Shown: positions 26,274 to 34,122 of the stretch, piece by piece
Layout: the number at the start of each line of letters is the position of its first letter
How positions within the stretch are numbered: position 1 is the first letter of the stretch
Assembly (NCBI GenBank): GCA_016714125.1
Contig: JADJNX010000014.1
Coordinates: 1-58,038, forward strand
Length of the DNA: 58,038 nt
DNA from: Ignavibacteriales bacterium
Lineage (GTDB): Bacteria; Bacteroidota; Ignavibacteria; Ignavibacteriales; Ignavibacteriaceae
Reading direction: 5' to 3'
Program-made: the position numbers and the translations under genes
The notes under the pieces: generated by a model
Databases searched by the model: none
Told to the model about the DNA's origin: nothing
The model's input: the letters and a program-made list of their open reading frames with translations, nothing else

Positions 26274-26542
26274 ATGGAAAGAACAACCAAAAGCAGCACA
26301 AAAAGGATAAAGATTGGCACCATTCTGGATGTTGATGTTGTGCAACAGCTCAAAGAGAGAGCTCTGCGTGAGAAAAAACGATTAGTGATGTAGTCCAAGA
26401 GGCAGTAATAAGTTACAACCGGATTGAGACAACAAGAGCAGACCAAAGGAAAGAGGCTGCGCGAAGACTAACAACAAATCCTTTTAATGTATCCACTAAA
26501 CAAATCATCGCCGATCTCGAAGAGGATTATTACGAACAATGA
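26274..26542 (+). pseudogene. Ribbon-helix-helix antitoxin, one frameshift
   Basis: From ATG 26274 the product reads ERTTKSSTKRIKIGTILDVDVVQQLKERALREKK. Past the A-run at 26373-26378 one base must be added to continue with ISDVVQEAVISYN, RRLTTNPFNVSTKQII and DLEEDYYEQ. The first 50 residues form a CopG/RHH DNA-binding fold (IKIGTILDVDVVQQLKERA, then ISDVV), and the tail would wrap the toxin. Its stop overlaps the start of the PIN toxin gene by ATGA, the usual toxin-antitoxin coupling. An indel in a run of A is the probable cause of the break. Confidence 0.75.
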
Positions 26543-27030
26543 ATTTACATTCGATTGACCCTTCAAAATCTATTATTCTGGATGCTAACATTTTACTTTA
26601 TGGAATCCAGAGAAAATCGGCGCAGTGTGTTGAATTGATAGGCAGGATCGGCGGTGGTGAACTGAATTGTCATATCACTTCCCATATTCTGGCTGAGGTA
26701 ATGCATGTGTTGATGATTGAAGAGGCACGAAGTATTGGAGAGATAACCGGTGGAAATCCTGCAAAAAAATTGAGCGAAAAACCAGGACTTGTCAATTCGT
26801 TATATCTTTATGAATCAGTTTTTGAGGATATTCTGAATTTGGGAATGAATATTGAAGTTATCGAGAAAGAAGACCTGACAGAAGCACTCGCAGTTCAAAG
26901 GAAATACGGCTTACTGACAAATGATTCGCTGATTATTGCAGTTGCAAAGCGATTGCGGATTACTTCCCTTGTCTCGGCTGACAAAGTCTTTGGCAAAGTA
27001 AAAAAGCATTACTCTTTACTCTCCGGATGA
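26539..27030 (+). CDS. PIN-domain toxin (VapC-like)
   Basis: The 163-residue protein has the PIN acidic residues in place: ILDANILLYG (Asp 15), SHILAEVMHVL (Glu), LLTNDSLIIAVAKR (Asp) and LVSADKVFGKV (final Asp). PIN toxins are Mg-dependent RNases that cut tRNA or rRNA. It is translationally coupled to the RHH antitoxin. The length is slightly above the usual 130-140 because of an insertion around EITGGNPAKKLSEKPG. Confidence 0.85.
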   Translation: MNLHSIDPSKSIILDANILLYGIQRKSAQCVELIGRIGGGELNCHITSHILAEVMHVLMIEEARSIGEITGGNPAKKLSEKPGLVNSLYLYESVFEDILNLGMNIEVIEKEDLTEALAVQRKYGLLTNDSLIIAVAKRLRITSLVSADKVFGKVKKHYSLLSG

Positions 27031-27104
27031 TATTATTTAATACAGTGTTCCAATTATGTTTAAAAGTTGACGGATTATCGCAAATTTTAGGCTTTAGAGA
27101 GAGG

Positions 27105-27160
27105 AGCAATAATCGTCCCGATTGCCGAATACAACATAAAATCCTTCGTAGAAAAATTAT
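27105..27160. repeat. Degenerate copy of the ATATTCGTAG-family repeat upstream of the his leader
   Basis: TCGTCCCGATTGCCGAATACAACAT at 27115 and following matches the part after the hairpin at 25950 (GTCCCGATTGCC, then ATGCAACAT). It ends with CCTTCGTAGA. It shows that the dispersed repeat once also lay in front of the histidine operon. Nothing else was recognised in 27031-27199. Confidence 0.5.
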
Positions 27161-27199
27161 CCCCCTTTACAGAAAAATAAATTCTTCTATTTTTACAAC

Positions 27200-27268
27200 A
27201 TGATTTTTGAAAACTTAACCAACATTCATCACCATCATCATTTCGAGCACGGTATGTGTCGGCGGTGA
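27200..27268 (+). CDS. hisL: Histidine operon leader peptide (hisL)
   Basis: This 22-codon frame (ATG 27200, TGA 27266-27268) has five consecutive His codons (residues 10-14, CAT CAC CAT CAT CAT) and another at residue 17. It lies 68 bases ahead of hisG and just before an intrinsic terminator. Leaders of this type sense charged tRNA-His: a ribosome stalled on the His codons prevents termination. No ribosome site is evident upstream, which is common in this lineage. Confidence 0.92.
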   Translation: MIFENLTNIHHHHHFEHGMCRR

Positions 27269-27312
27269 TCTATGTTGTTTTTGATAACTAAAGAGCCTCG
27301 GCACAGCGCCGG
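27259..27312 (+). promoter_or_regulatory. Candidate antiterminator pairing of the his attenuator
   Basis: TCGGCG at 27259-27264 can pair with CGCCGG at 27307-27312 (one U-G pair), extended by GTG 27265-27267 with CAC 27302-27304. This invades both arms of the terminator. The competing stem is ATCACC at 27228-27233, inside the His codons, with GGTGAT at 27264-27269. The two pairings are mutually exclusive, so ribosome position on the His codons would decide between them. The pairing was worked out by eye, without energies. Confidence 0.6.
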
Positions 27313-27323
27313 GGCTTTTTTTA
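27294..27323 (+). terminator. his attenuator terminator
   Basis: AGCCTCGGC (27294-27302) pairs with GCCGGGGCT (27308-27316) with one G-U pair and a 5-base loop, followed by a run of eight T (27316-27323). It lies between the leader peptide and hisG. Confidence 0.9.
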
Positions 27324-27335
27324 TTTTAAAGGATA

Positions 27336-28217
27336 ATGATGTTTCCACTCAATAATGGCAATTTAAAAATAGCGGTTCAAAAAAAGGGAAGGCTTACCGA
27401 AAAATCGGTGGAGCTTCTCAATTTATGTGGACTCGGAATAGACAACTATACCGATCGCCTCTATATTTCAGCTTCAAACTTCCCCGCCGATATCCTCTTT
27501 CTTCGGGATGATGATATCCCCGAATATGTTCAGGATGGCGTTGCGGATCTCGGAATAGTTGGTGAAAATGTAATCATCGAAAAGCCGGTGATGATAGACC
27601 TGAAAGAAAAACTCGGCTTTGGGAAATGTAAAATCATGATTGCATACCCCGATTCCCTGGAAATAAATAATATCCAAAGTCTTGCGGGGAAAAAGATTGC
27701 TACAACTTATCCATCGATACTTGGACGATTTTTAAGCGAAAACGGTATCGAAGCAAGAATTATTGAAATTTCGGGCTCCGTGGAGATTGCGCCCGCTCTT
27801 GGGATAGCTGATGTAATTTGTGATATCGTTTCAACCGGAAACACCCTGAAGTTGAACAAGTTAAAAAGAGGTTTTACCGTGTTTGAGTCGGAAGCAGCTT
27901 TGATAGCATCACCTGCTCTCAAGGATAACTCCTTTAAGGAACAACTTGTCACAGATTTATTAAAAAGAATTAGATCAGTTATAACGGCACGGAAATCAAA
28001 ATATCTGATGATGAATGTGCCAAAAGCCTCCCTCGAGGAGGTAATAAGGATGATACCTGCTTCAAAAAGTCCAACAATTCTCCCGCTTTTTGATGAGTCA
28101 ACTGTGGCTGTTCATGCGGTTGTTTCCTCGGGATACATCTGGGAAGTGCTAGATCCTCTAAAAAAGGCCGGGGCAACAGGAATACTTGTTTTGCCAATCG
28201 AAAACATGATACCGTGA
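27336..28217 (+). CDS. hisG: ATP phosphoribosyltransferase, long form
   Basis: HisG joins ATP and PRPP, the first step of histidine synthesis. The 293-residue long form includes the catalytic part (LKIAVQKKGRLTEKSVELL, DLGIVGENVIIE, ISGSVEIAPALGIADVICDIVSTGNTL) and the C-terminal regulatory domain that binds histidine (AVHAVVSSGYIWEVLDPLKKAGATGILVLPIENM). The long form needs no HisZ. It starts 20 bases after the attenuator terminator; the start ATG is doubled (27336 or 27339). It is the first gene of the his operon. Confidence 0.97.
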   Translation: MMFPLNNGNLKIAVQKKGRLTEKSVELLNLCGLGIDNYTDRLYISASNFPADILFLRDDDIPEYVQDGVADLGIVGENVIIEKPVMIDLKEKLGFGKCKIMIAYPDSLEINNIQSLAGKKIATTYPSILGRFLSENGIEARIIEISGSVEIAPALGIADVICDIVSTGNTLKLNKLKRGFTVFESEAALIASPALKDNSFKEQLVTDLLKRIRSVITARKSKYLMMNVPKASLEEVIRMIPASKSPTILPLFDESTVAVHAVVSSGYIWEVLDPLKKAGATGILVLPIENMIP

Positions 28218-28224
28218 GAATTGT

Positions 28225-29508
28225 ATGAAAATAATTGATGCAACAAAACTTACAAAAGATCTGCTTGAAGAGATTACCACCAGAAGTGGACTCGATAACT
28301 CCTCATCCCGGGAGACTGCGGAGGCGATAATATCCGAAGTTAAACGCGATGGACTTGAGGCTGTCATACAATATGCACAAAAATTTGACGGTTATAAAAG
28401 AGGGAACATCCGTCTGAGTGATGCTGAGATCGCAGATGCCTTAACTGAATTGGACACCCGTTCAAAAAATGCAATCAACCATGCTTTTAAGAACATACTT
28501 GCATTTCACAAACCGCAAAAACCTGTCGATTATACTGTGGAAACTCAGGAGGGTGTTTTTTGCGAAAGAAGATTCATTCCAATTGAGAATGTTGGTTTGT
28601 ATATCCCCGGTGGCTCTGCAGTTCTTCCCTCAACAGTGCTTATGCTTGGAGTTCCCGCCATGATTGCTGGATGTAAGAGAATTGTATTGGTAACGCCTGC
28701 TTCTGAAAAGATTGAACCCGCCGTTATTTACGCAGCAACTTTGTGCGGAATTTCAGAAATATATGCCATTGGCGGTGCCCAGGCTATCGCCATGCTGGCT
28801 TACGGAGTGAAAGGAGTGGAGAAAGTTGACAAGATATTTGGACCGGGGAATCAGTTTGTAACTGCTGCAAAAATGGTCGTCTCAACAGATGGTTTAGGGT
28901 GTATGATCGATATGCCCACAGGACCAAGTGAATTGTTGATAATAGCTGATGATACAGCAAACCCGGGATTTGTCGCTTCCGATCTTCTGTCACAAGCAGA
29001 GCATGGAGTTGATTCCCAGACAATTCTCCTCTCCACATCGCAAAAAGTGATCAATGAAGTGGAAAAAGAACTTGTAAAACAGATATCTCTGCTTTCACGA
29101 AAAAAAGAAATCGAGGGATGTCTTCTAAACAGCAAACTTGTACTTGTGGCAAACATCGAGGACGCTTTTACCATTTCAAATAAATATGCCCCTGAGCATT
29201 TGATTATCAATACCGAAAACGCCCGTTTGTTAAAAGGTAAAGTTATTAATGCCGGGTCGGTTTTCATCGGGCAGTGGTCTCCCGAAAGTGCCGGGGATTA
29301 TGCCTCGGGCACCAACCACTCACTTCCCACATCGGGTTATGCCCGGGCTACGGGTGGTGTAGCGGTTGAATCATTCATGAAGGGTATAACTTTTCAGGAA
29401 TTAAGCAGGGGTGGGCTCGAGGGCCTCGCTGACACAATAATCACACTGGCAAAAATTGAGAAGCTTGATGCTCACGCTTCTGCGGTAAAACAAAGGATTT
29501 TACAATGA
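28225..29508 (+). CDS. hisD: Histidinol dehydrogenase
   Basis: This NAD-dependent enzyme oxidises histidinol twice to histidine. The 427 residues have all landmarks: VGLYIPGGSAVLPSTVLMLGVPA, YAIGGAQAIAMLAYG, KIFGPGNQFVTAAK, DMPTGPSELLIIAD and SDLLSQAEHGVDSQ (zinc-binding Gln/His), then APEHL and PESAGDYASGTNHSLPTSG. It is intact, begins 7 bases after hisG, and overlaps hisC by 4 bases. Confidence 0.97.
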   Translation: MKIIDATKLTKDLLEEITTRSGLDNSSSRETAEAIISEVKRDGLEAVIQYAQKFDGYKRGNIRLSDAEIADALTELDTRSKNAINHAFKNILAFHKPQKPVDYTVETQEGVFCERRFIPIENVGLYIPGGSAVLPSTVLMLGVPAMIAGCKRIVLVTPASEKIEPAVIYAATLCGISEIYAIGGAQAIAMLAYGVKGVEKVDKIFGPGNQFVTAAKMVVSTDGLGCMIDMPTGPSELLIIADDTANPGFVASDLLSQAEHGVDSQTILLSTSQKVINEVEKELVKQISLLSRKKEIEGCLLNSKLVLVANIEDAFTISNKYAPEHLIINTENARLLKGKVINAGSVFIGQWSPESAGDYASGTNHSLPTSGYARATGGVAVESFMKGITFQELSRGGLEGLADTIITLAKIEKLDAHASAVKQRILQ

Positions 29509-30600
29509 TTAAAGAACTTATTCGAAAACACCTTGTGGATATTAAACCATATTCATCGGCAAGAGACCTCTATAAGGCGGCAGGTTATACATTTCTTGAT
29601 GCCAATGAAAATCCACTTGCAACAATTAGTGGACTTTCTGATCCTGAACTTTGCAGATACCCTGACCCTGCACAAACCACACTTGAGAACCCAACTCTCA
29701 ACAATTTTGCAGATAAAACGAGAGAATCTCTTTTTTGGTGTGGGAAGTGACGAGATTATCGACCTTCTGGTTAAACTTTTCTGCGATCCCGGTAAAGACG
29801 AGGTTTTAACCATCTCGCCTTCTTACGGGATGTATGAAACAGTTTGTAATATCCACAATGTCCAAATCAAAGCTTGCCCTCTGGAAGGGGAGGATTTTCA
29901 ACTGAACGCAGATAAACTGCTCGACATGGTGACAGATTCAACAAAAATTATTTTCCTCTGCTCGCCAAACAATCCTACCGGGAACCTGTTGGATAGAAAT
30001 GAAGTGATAAAAATCGCCCAAAAATTTAACGGATTGGTGGTGGTAGATGAAGCTTACATCGGTTTTGCGAATGGTGACGGATTTATCCAGGAAGCGATAA
30101 CTATACAAAACTTGTGTGTCATGAGAACCTTTTCAAAGGTTTTTGGTCTCGCGGGTGCGCGGATAGGATATCTTTCTGGAAATGCAGAGCTTGTGGAATA
30201 CCTCTTCAAAATAAAGGCACCATACTCAATAAACAAACTGACTGAAAAGAAACTTCTCGAAGTGTTGGATAAACTTCCGTTTTAGGAAAATTCTCTTACT
30301 GAGATGGTTGAACTTAGGAAACATCTCGCAGATGTGTTGATGCAGTTTCCGGCCATTAAAAAAGTCTTTCCATCCGATGCCAATTTCCTTCTGGTCAGGG
30401 TTCAAGATGCAAATTTCCTTTGCGATGAGCTGGCAAAAAGAAAAATCATTATCAGGGATCGTTCGTCACAACCCCTTCTTAAAAATTGTGTCAGGATATC
30501 TGTTGGTTCGCGGGAGGAGATTACCCGACTGATCGATGCGATGAGTGAAATATTTGATTTTCAACCTGAAATCCCAAAATTAATCGGTTCCACTCAAGGC
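29505..30600 (+). pseudogene. hisC: Histidinol-phosphate aminotransferase, frameshift and in-frame stop; continues into hisB
   Basis: This PLP enzyme makes histidinol phosphate. Landmarks are FLDANENPLA, CRYPDP, FFGVGSDEIIDLL, SPSYGMYE, FLCSPNNPTGN, VVDEAYIGFA, MRTFSKVFGLAGARIGYL (PLP Lys) and FPSDANFLLVRV, ending VRISVGSREEITRLIDAM. There are two defects. An extra base near 29685 shifts the frame in TLRTQLSTIL. A TAG at 30283-30285 interrupts LDKLPF-ENSLTEM in the same frame, and spacing to the next motif matches HisC from other bacteria. The reading frame then runs without a stop into HisB. With the rest of the operon intact, I think these are sequence errors, but a real nonsense mutation cannot be excluded. 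Confidence 0.85.
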
Positions 30601-31182
30601 AACCGTTGTGCGATTACACAAAGAAAAACGAAAGAAACCGATATTACAATTGAAGTAAGACTTGATGAACCCGGCACTTCAACAATCGCGACAGGAATTG
30701 GATTTTTTGATCACATGCTCGACCAAATTGCAAGACACGGTAATATCGGCCTCAAAATAAAGGTAAATGGTGACCTTGGAATAGACGAGCATCATACTGT
30801 GGAGGATACAGGTATAGTGCTTGGCGAAACTCTTCTTAAAGCTCTTGGGAACAAAGCCGGAATAAAAAGATATGGATTTTATCTCCCGATGGATGATTCT
30901 GAAGCAAGTTGCGCCATCGATCTCGGCGGACGAATCAGTCTTGAAGTTTAAGGCCAAATTCAAACGGGAATTTGTTGGGGAATTTCCAACTGAACTGGTG
31001 GAAGAATTTTTCAGAGGGGTTGCCTCCGGAATGAAGGCTAATATAGTTATCAGGGCAAAGGGAAAAACGACCATCATAAAATTGAGGCGATATTTAAATC
31101 GTTTGCCAAGGCATTAAATGAAGCTTCCCGTTTTGATGAGAGGACACAGGGCTTTCTCCCCTCAACAAAGGGGGTTTTGTGA
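30601..31182 (+). pseudogene. hisB: Imidazoleglycerol-phosphate dehydratase domain, in frame after hisC, two frameshifts
   Basis: HisB removes water from imidazoleglycerol phosphate. Conserved parts are TQRKTKETDITIEV, GFFDHMLDQIARHG, DEHHTVEDTGIVLGE, then DDSEASCAIDLGGR, EFPTELVEEFFRG and NDHHKIEAIFKSFAKAL; the His-rich motifs bind manganese. One base is extra near 30945 (LEFKAKF restored) and one is missing in the A-run near 31066. No start codon lies close upstream in this frame except the ATG at 30541, inside the last helix of HisC. The protein is therefore either a HisC-HisB fusion or starts there. The N-terminal phosphatase domain of enterobacterial HisB is absent. The stop overlaps the hisH start (GTGA). 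Confidence 0.85.
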
Positions 31183-31775
31183 CAGGAATTATCGATTATG
31201 GTGCCGGAAATACAGCATCGGTGGGTTATGCCCTCTCCCGGCTTGAGGCTGATTTCATAGTTTCCTCTTCCGTAATAGAACTTGAAAAGTGCGACAGATT
31301 GATCCTCCCGGGTGTTGGTTCTGCCCGCTTTGCAATGGAAAGTCTAAAAGAAAAGGGACTGATCGACCTGATAACGGCGTGGGAAAGACCGTTTCTCGGA
31401 ATTTGTCTCGGGATGCAACTGCTTTTTAATCATTCTGAAGAGGGGGATACAAGTTGTCTTGGCATTATTCCGGGCGAATGTCTTCTTTTCGACAGAAACA
31501 AAACAAAAGTGCCTCTAATGGGGTGGAATAAAGTAACATTCAACAATTTATTTGATCTTTTTGCCGGTGTAAAAAATGGTGAGTGGTTCTATTTTGCCCA
31601 CTCATATTGTCTCCCTCTGACAGAATTCACGATTGCCGAATCAGAGAATGACGGACTATATTCAGCAGCAATCAGGAAGGACAATTTCTTTGGAGTGCAG
31701 TTTCATCCTGAAAAATCATCCATACAGGGTAAAAAACTGCTTGACAATTTTGTTAAAATGGAGGTAAAATGTTAA
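31179..31775 (+). CDS. hisH: Imidazole glycerol phosphate synthase, glutaminase subunit
   Basis: The class I amidotransferase of 198 residues supplies ammonia to HisF. Visible are IIDYGAGNTASVGYAL, the nucleophile motif FLGICLGMQLLF (Cys), WFYFAHSY, and VQFHPEKSS with the catalytic His-Glu pair. The start is GTG at 31179, overlapping the hisB stop. It overlaps hisA by 7 bases. Confidence 0.95.
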   Translation: MTGIIDYGAGNTASVGYALSRLEADFIVSSSVIELEKCDRLILPGVGSARFAMESLKEKGLIDLITAWERPFLGICLGMQLLFNHSEEGDTSCLGIIPGECLLFDRNKTKVPLMGWNKVTFNNLFDLFAGVKNGEWFYFAHSYCLPLTEFTIAESENDGLYSAAIRKDNFFGVQFHPEKSSIQGKKLLDNFVKMEVKC

Positions 31776-32485
31776 TAATCCCGGCAATCGATATTCTTGA
31801 TGGGAAAGTGGTTCGCCTTCTAGAGGGAGATTATGACTCAAGTACCGTCTATTCCAACTCCCCAATGAACTTTGTTGAAAAATTTGTGGAGTCGGGATTC
31901 AACCGCCTGCACATCGTTGATCTGTCGGGGGCAAAAGAACAAAAACCTTTGATAATGAACCTCATAAAGGAAATAAAGTCGTTTTTTTCGGTTTCCATTC
32001 AGTCGGGTGGCGGAGTGAGAACCGTCGATGATGCGCTTCGTTTAGTTGAAAACGGGGTGGATTACATCGTGGCGGGTTCAATATCCGTAAAAAATAAAGA
32101 CATTTTCGAGAAGATAACAGCTGAAGTTGGTGCAGATTCAATTATCTCTGCAAGTGATTCGAGAGACGGGATGATCGCAGTTGACGGCTGGCAATCAACC
32201 TCGGCGATTAAATTGGAAGATCAAATCAGATATTGTTTGTCACTCGGAATCAATTCGTTTCTCGTTACAGATATTGCCCGCGATGGCTCATTGCAGGGTA
32301 CCAACCGCCCACTTTATAAAAAACTTCTTGTCGATTTCCCGGGTATCTTTTTGATTGCTTCGGGCGGTGTGAAAGACAAGTTGGACCTGCAGCAACTGAA
32401 AGAGGTAAATGTTCCTGCTGTGGTGGTGGGAAAAGCATTTTACGAAAACAGGATTACACTGGAGGAGATGAAAAATGCCGGCTAA
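31769..32485 (+). CDS. hisA: ProFAR isomerase
   Basis: This (beta-alpha)8 barrel enzyme of 238 residues isomerises ProFAR. It has IIPAIDILDGKVVRLLEGDY (catalytic Asp in the first strand), LHIVDLSGAKE, SIQSGGGVRTVDDALRLVENGVDYIVAGS, LVTDIARDGSLQGTN (second catalytic Asp) and IASGGVKDKLDL. It overlaps hisH at the start and hisF at the end by 11 bases, which indicates coupled translation. Confidence 0.96.
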   Translation: MLIIPAIDILDGKVVRLLEGDYDSSTVYSNSPMNFVEKFVESGFNRLHIVDLSGAKEQKPLIMNLIKEIKSFFSVSIQSGGGVRTVDDALRLVENGVDYIVAGSISVKNKDIFEKITAEVGADSIISASDSRDGMIAVDGWQSTSAIKLEDQIRYCLSLGINSFLVTDIARDGSLQGTNRPLYKKLLVDFPGIFLIASGGVKDKLDLQQLKEVNVPAVVVGKAFYENRITLEEMKNAG

Positions 32486-33230
32486 AAGGATTATCCCTTG
32501 CCTCGATGTGAAAGATGGCAGGGTTGTAAAAGGAACAAATTTTGTTGGTCTAAAAGACGCCGGTGATGCGGTGGAGTTGGCGGCTCTCTATTCCGAAAGT
32601 GGTGCTGATGAACTGGTATTCCTCGACATCACCGCAACTCTTGAACGACGGAAAACTATTTTTGTCTTTGTCGAGGAAGTTGCAAAAGCCATCTCAATAC
32701 CTTTTACAGTTGGAGGCGGCATTTCAGAATTATCGGATATTGAAAAGCTGCTAAGGGCAGGAGCCGATAAAGTTTCGTTAAACAGTTCAATCGTCCGTAA
32801 TCCTGATTTTATAACGGAAGCTGCTTACAGGTTTGGAAGTCAGGCAGTTGTCGCTGCAATCGATGTTAACTTCGAAAACGGCAAGTATCCGGTTTATGTT
32901 AGCGGAGGGAAAAAGAGGACTGATCTTGAAGGGTTTGATTGGTGCAAGGAGGTTGAATCCCTTGGTGCAGGCGAGATACTCCTCACTTCCATGCATTGTG
33001 ATGGCACAAGAAGAGGATTTGATATCAAATTTCTTACAACATTGTTGGGAAAAGTGAATATCCCCGTTATAGCATCGGGTGGTGCCGGAAAAAAGGAGCA
33101 TTTTCTTGAAGCTTTCAAAAAAGCGGGTGTTGATGCCTGTCTCGCCGCTGGATTGTTCCATTTTGGTGAACTCGGTATCCCTGAATTAAAAGAATTTTTA
33201 AAAATAAATGGAGTGGAGACACGAGAATGA
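32475..33230 (+). CDS. hisF: Imidazole glycerol phosphate synthase, cyclase subunit
   Basis: The barrel enzyme of 251 residues pairs with HisH. It has KRIIPCLDVKDGRVVKGTNF (catalytic Asp 11), ELVFLDITATLERRKT, PFTVGGGISELSDIEKLLRAGADKVSLNSS, VAAIDVN (catalytic Asp near 130), LLTSMHCDGTRRGFD and VIASGGAGKKEHF. The sequence is complete and has no break. It overlaps hisIE by 4 bases. Confidence 0.97.
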   Translation: MPAKRIIPCLDVKDGRVVKGTNFVGLKDAGDAVELAALYSESGADELVFLDITATLERRKTIFVFVEEVAKAISIPFTVGGGISELSDIEKLLRAGADKVSLNSSIVRNPDFITEAAYRFGSQAVVAAIDVNFENGKYPVYVSGGKKRTDLEGFDWCKEVESLGAGEILLTSMHCDGTRRGFDIKFLTTLLGKVNIPVIASGGAGKKEHFLEAFKKAGVDACLAAGLFHFGELGIPELKEFLKINGVETRE

Positions 33231-33846
33231 AAAACAGGATTTTTGATCTGAGTATGTTAAATTTTGATAAAATGGGGGGACTTCTCCCCGCTGTAATTAT
33301 GGACAATCAATCGAGCCAGGTGTTAATGGTGGGATTTATGAATGAGGAAGCGATATCCCGTACCCTCTCCTCCGGAAAAGTGACTTTTTTCAGTAGAACA
33401 AAACAAAGACTTTGGACAAAGGGTGAAGAATCCGGAAATTTCCTCCGGGTGAAAGAGATTTTACCCGATTGTGACAACGATACTCTACTTATTCGAGCCA
33501 CCCCTTCTGGTCCAGTATGCCATACCGGTTCACATACCTGCTTTGGTGAGAATGAGACAATTCCTTTCTCATTCCTGTCAAAACTTTTACTCTTATTGAA
33601 GAGAGGAAAGCAGAGATGCCGGAGGGGTCTTACACAACTTCCATTTTTAAGCGCGGGTCTGACAGAATTATCCAAAAAGTGGGTGAAGAAGCGGTGGAAG
33701 TGGTAATCGCTGCTAAAAACAGAAACCAGGAAGAGATAAAAAACGAATCGGCAGATCTCCTTTTCCACCTTCTTGTCCTTTTATCAGAACAGGGGATCAA
33801 CCCTTCAGAGGTTATCGAAACCTTAATCTCCCGCCACGGCAAGTAG
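33227..33846 (+). pseudogene. hisIE: Bifunctional PR-AMP cyclohydrolase / PR-ATP pyrophosphatase, one frameshift
   Basis: The HisI half has LLPAVIMDNQSSQVLMVGFMNEEA, FFSRTKQRLWTKGEESGNFL, DCDNDTLLIRATP and PVCHTGSHTCF, with metal-binding Asp and Cys residues. The HisE half reads LIEERKAEMPEGSYTTSIF, IIQKVGEEAVEVVIAAKN (MazG-like E-x-x-E) and ESADLLFHLLVLLSEQG. The break at about 33583 lies in a T-run after SKL; one added base joins the halves. It is the last gene of the operon, and hisN is not present here. A composite repeat follows, without a separate terminator that I can see. Confidence 0.9.
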
Positions 33847-33849
33847 AAG

Positions 33850-34112
33850 GAACACGGGGAGGGATGGGACGCAGATACACGCAGATTAAACGGATTTTCG
33901 CAGAGGGGAATTTTTAATAGAACGCGGATAAAGCGGATTTTCGCGGATGTGGGATTTTAAATTATCCTCGGAGAGGATTTGATATTCGTAGCTATTGATC
34001 GCTCTCCTACAACCCCATTACCCCGTTTGCGGGGTTTGATATTCGTAGCGTCAAATTGCCATCTGTAAAAAGAAATCCGTAGAAATCTGCTAAATCCGTC
34101 TCATCCGTGTTC
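33850..34112. repeat. Intact composite palindromic element, 263 bp
   Basis: The ends are inverted: GAACACGG at 33850-33857 and CCGTGTTC at 34105-34112. The left arm has ACGCAGATTAAACGGATTT and GCGGATAAAGCGGATTT; the right arm carries similar copies in reverse orientation (AAATCCGTAG, TAAATCCGTCTCATCCG). The centre has two hairpin-tail units at 33964-33992 (CCTCGGAGAGG) and 34020-34049 (CCCCGTTTGCGGGG), each followed by TTGATATTCGTAGC. It fills the gap between convergent hisIE and the M24 peptidase gene. It could be a nonautonomous mobile element (MITE-like). Confidence 0.75.
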
Positions 34113-34122
34113 TAATTAAAAA

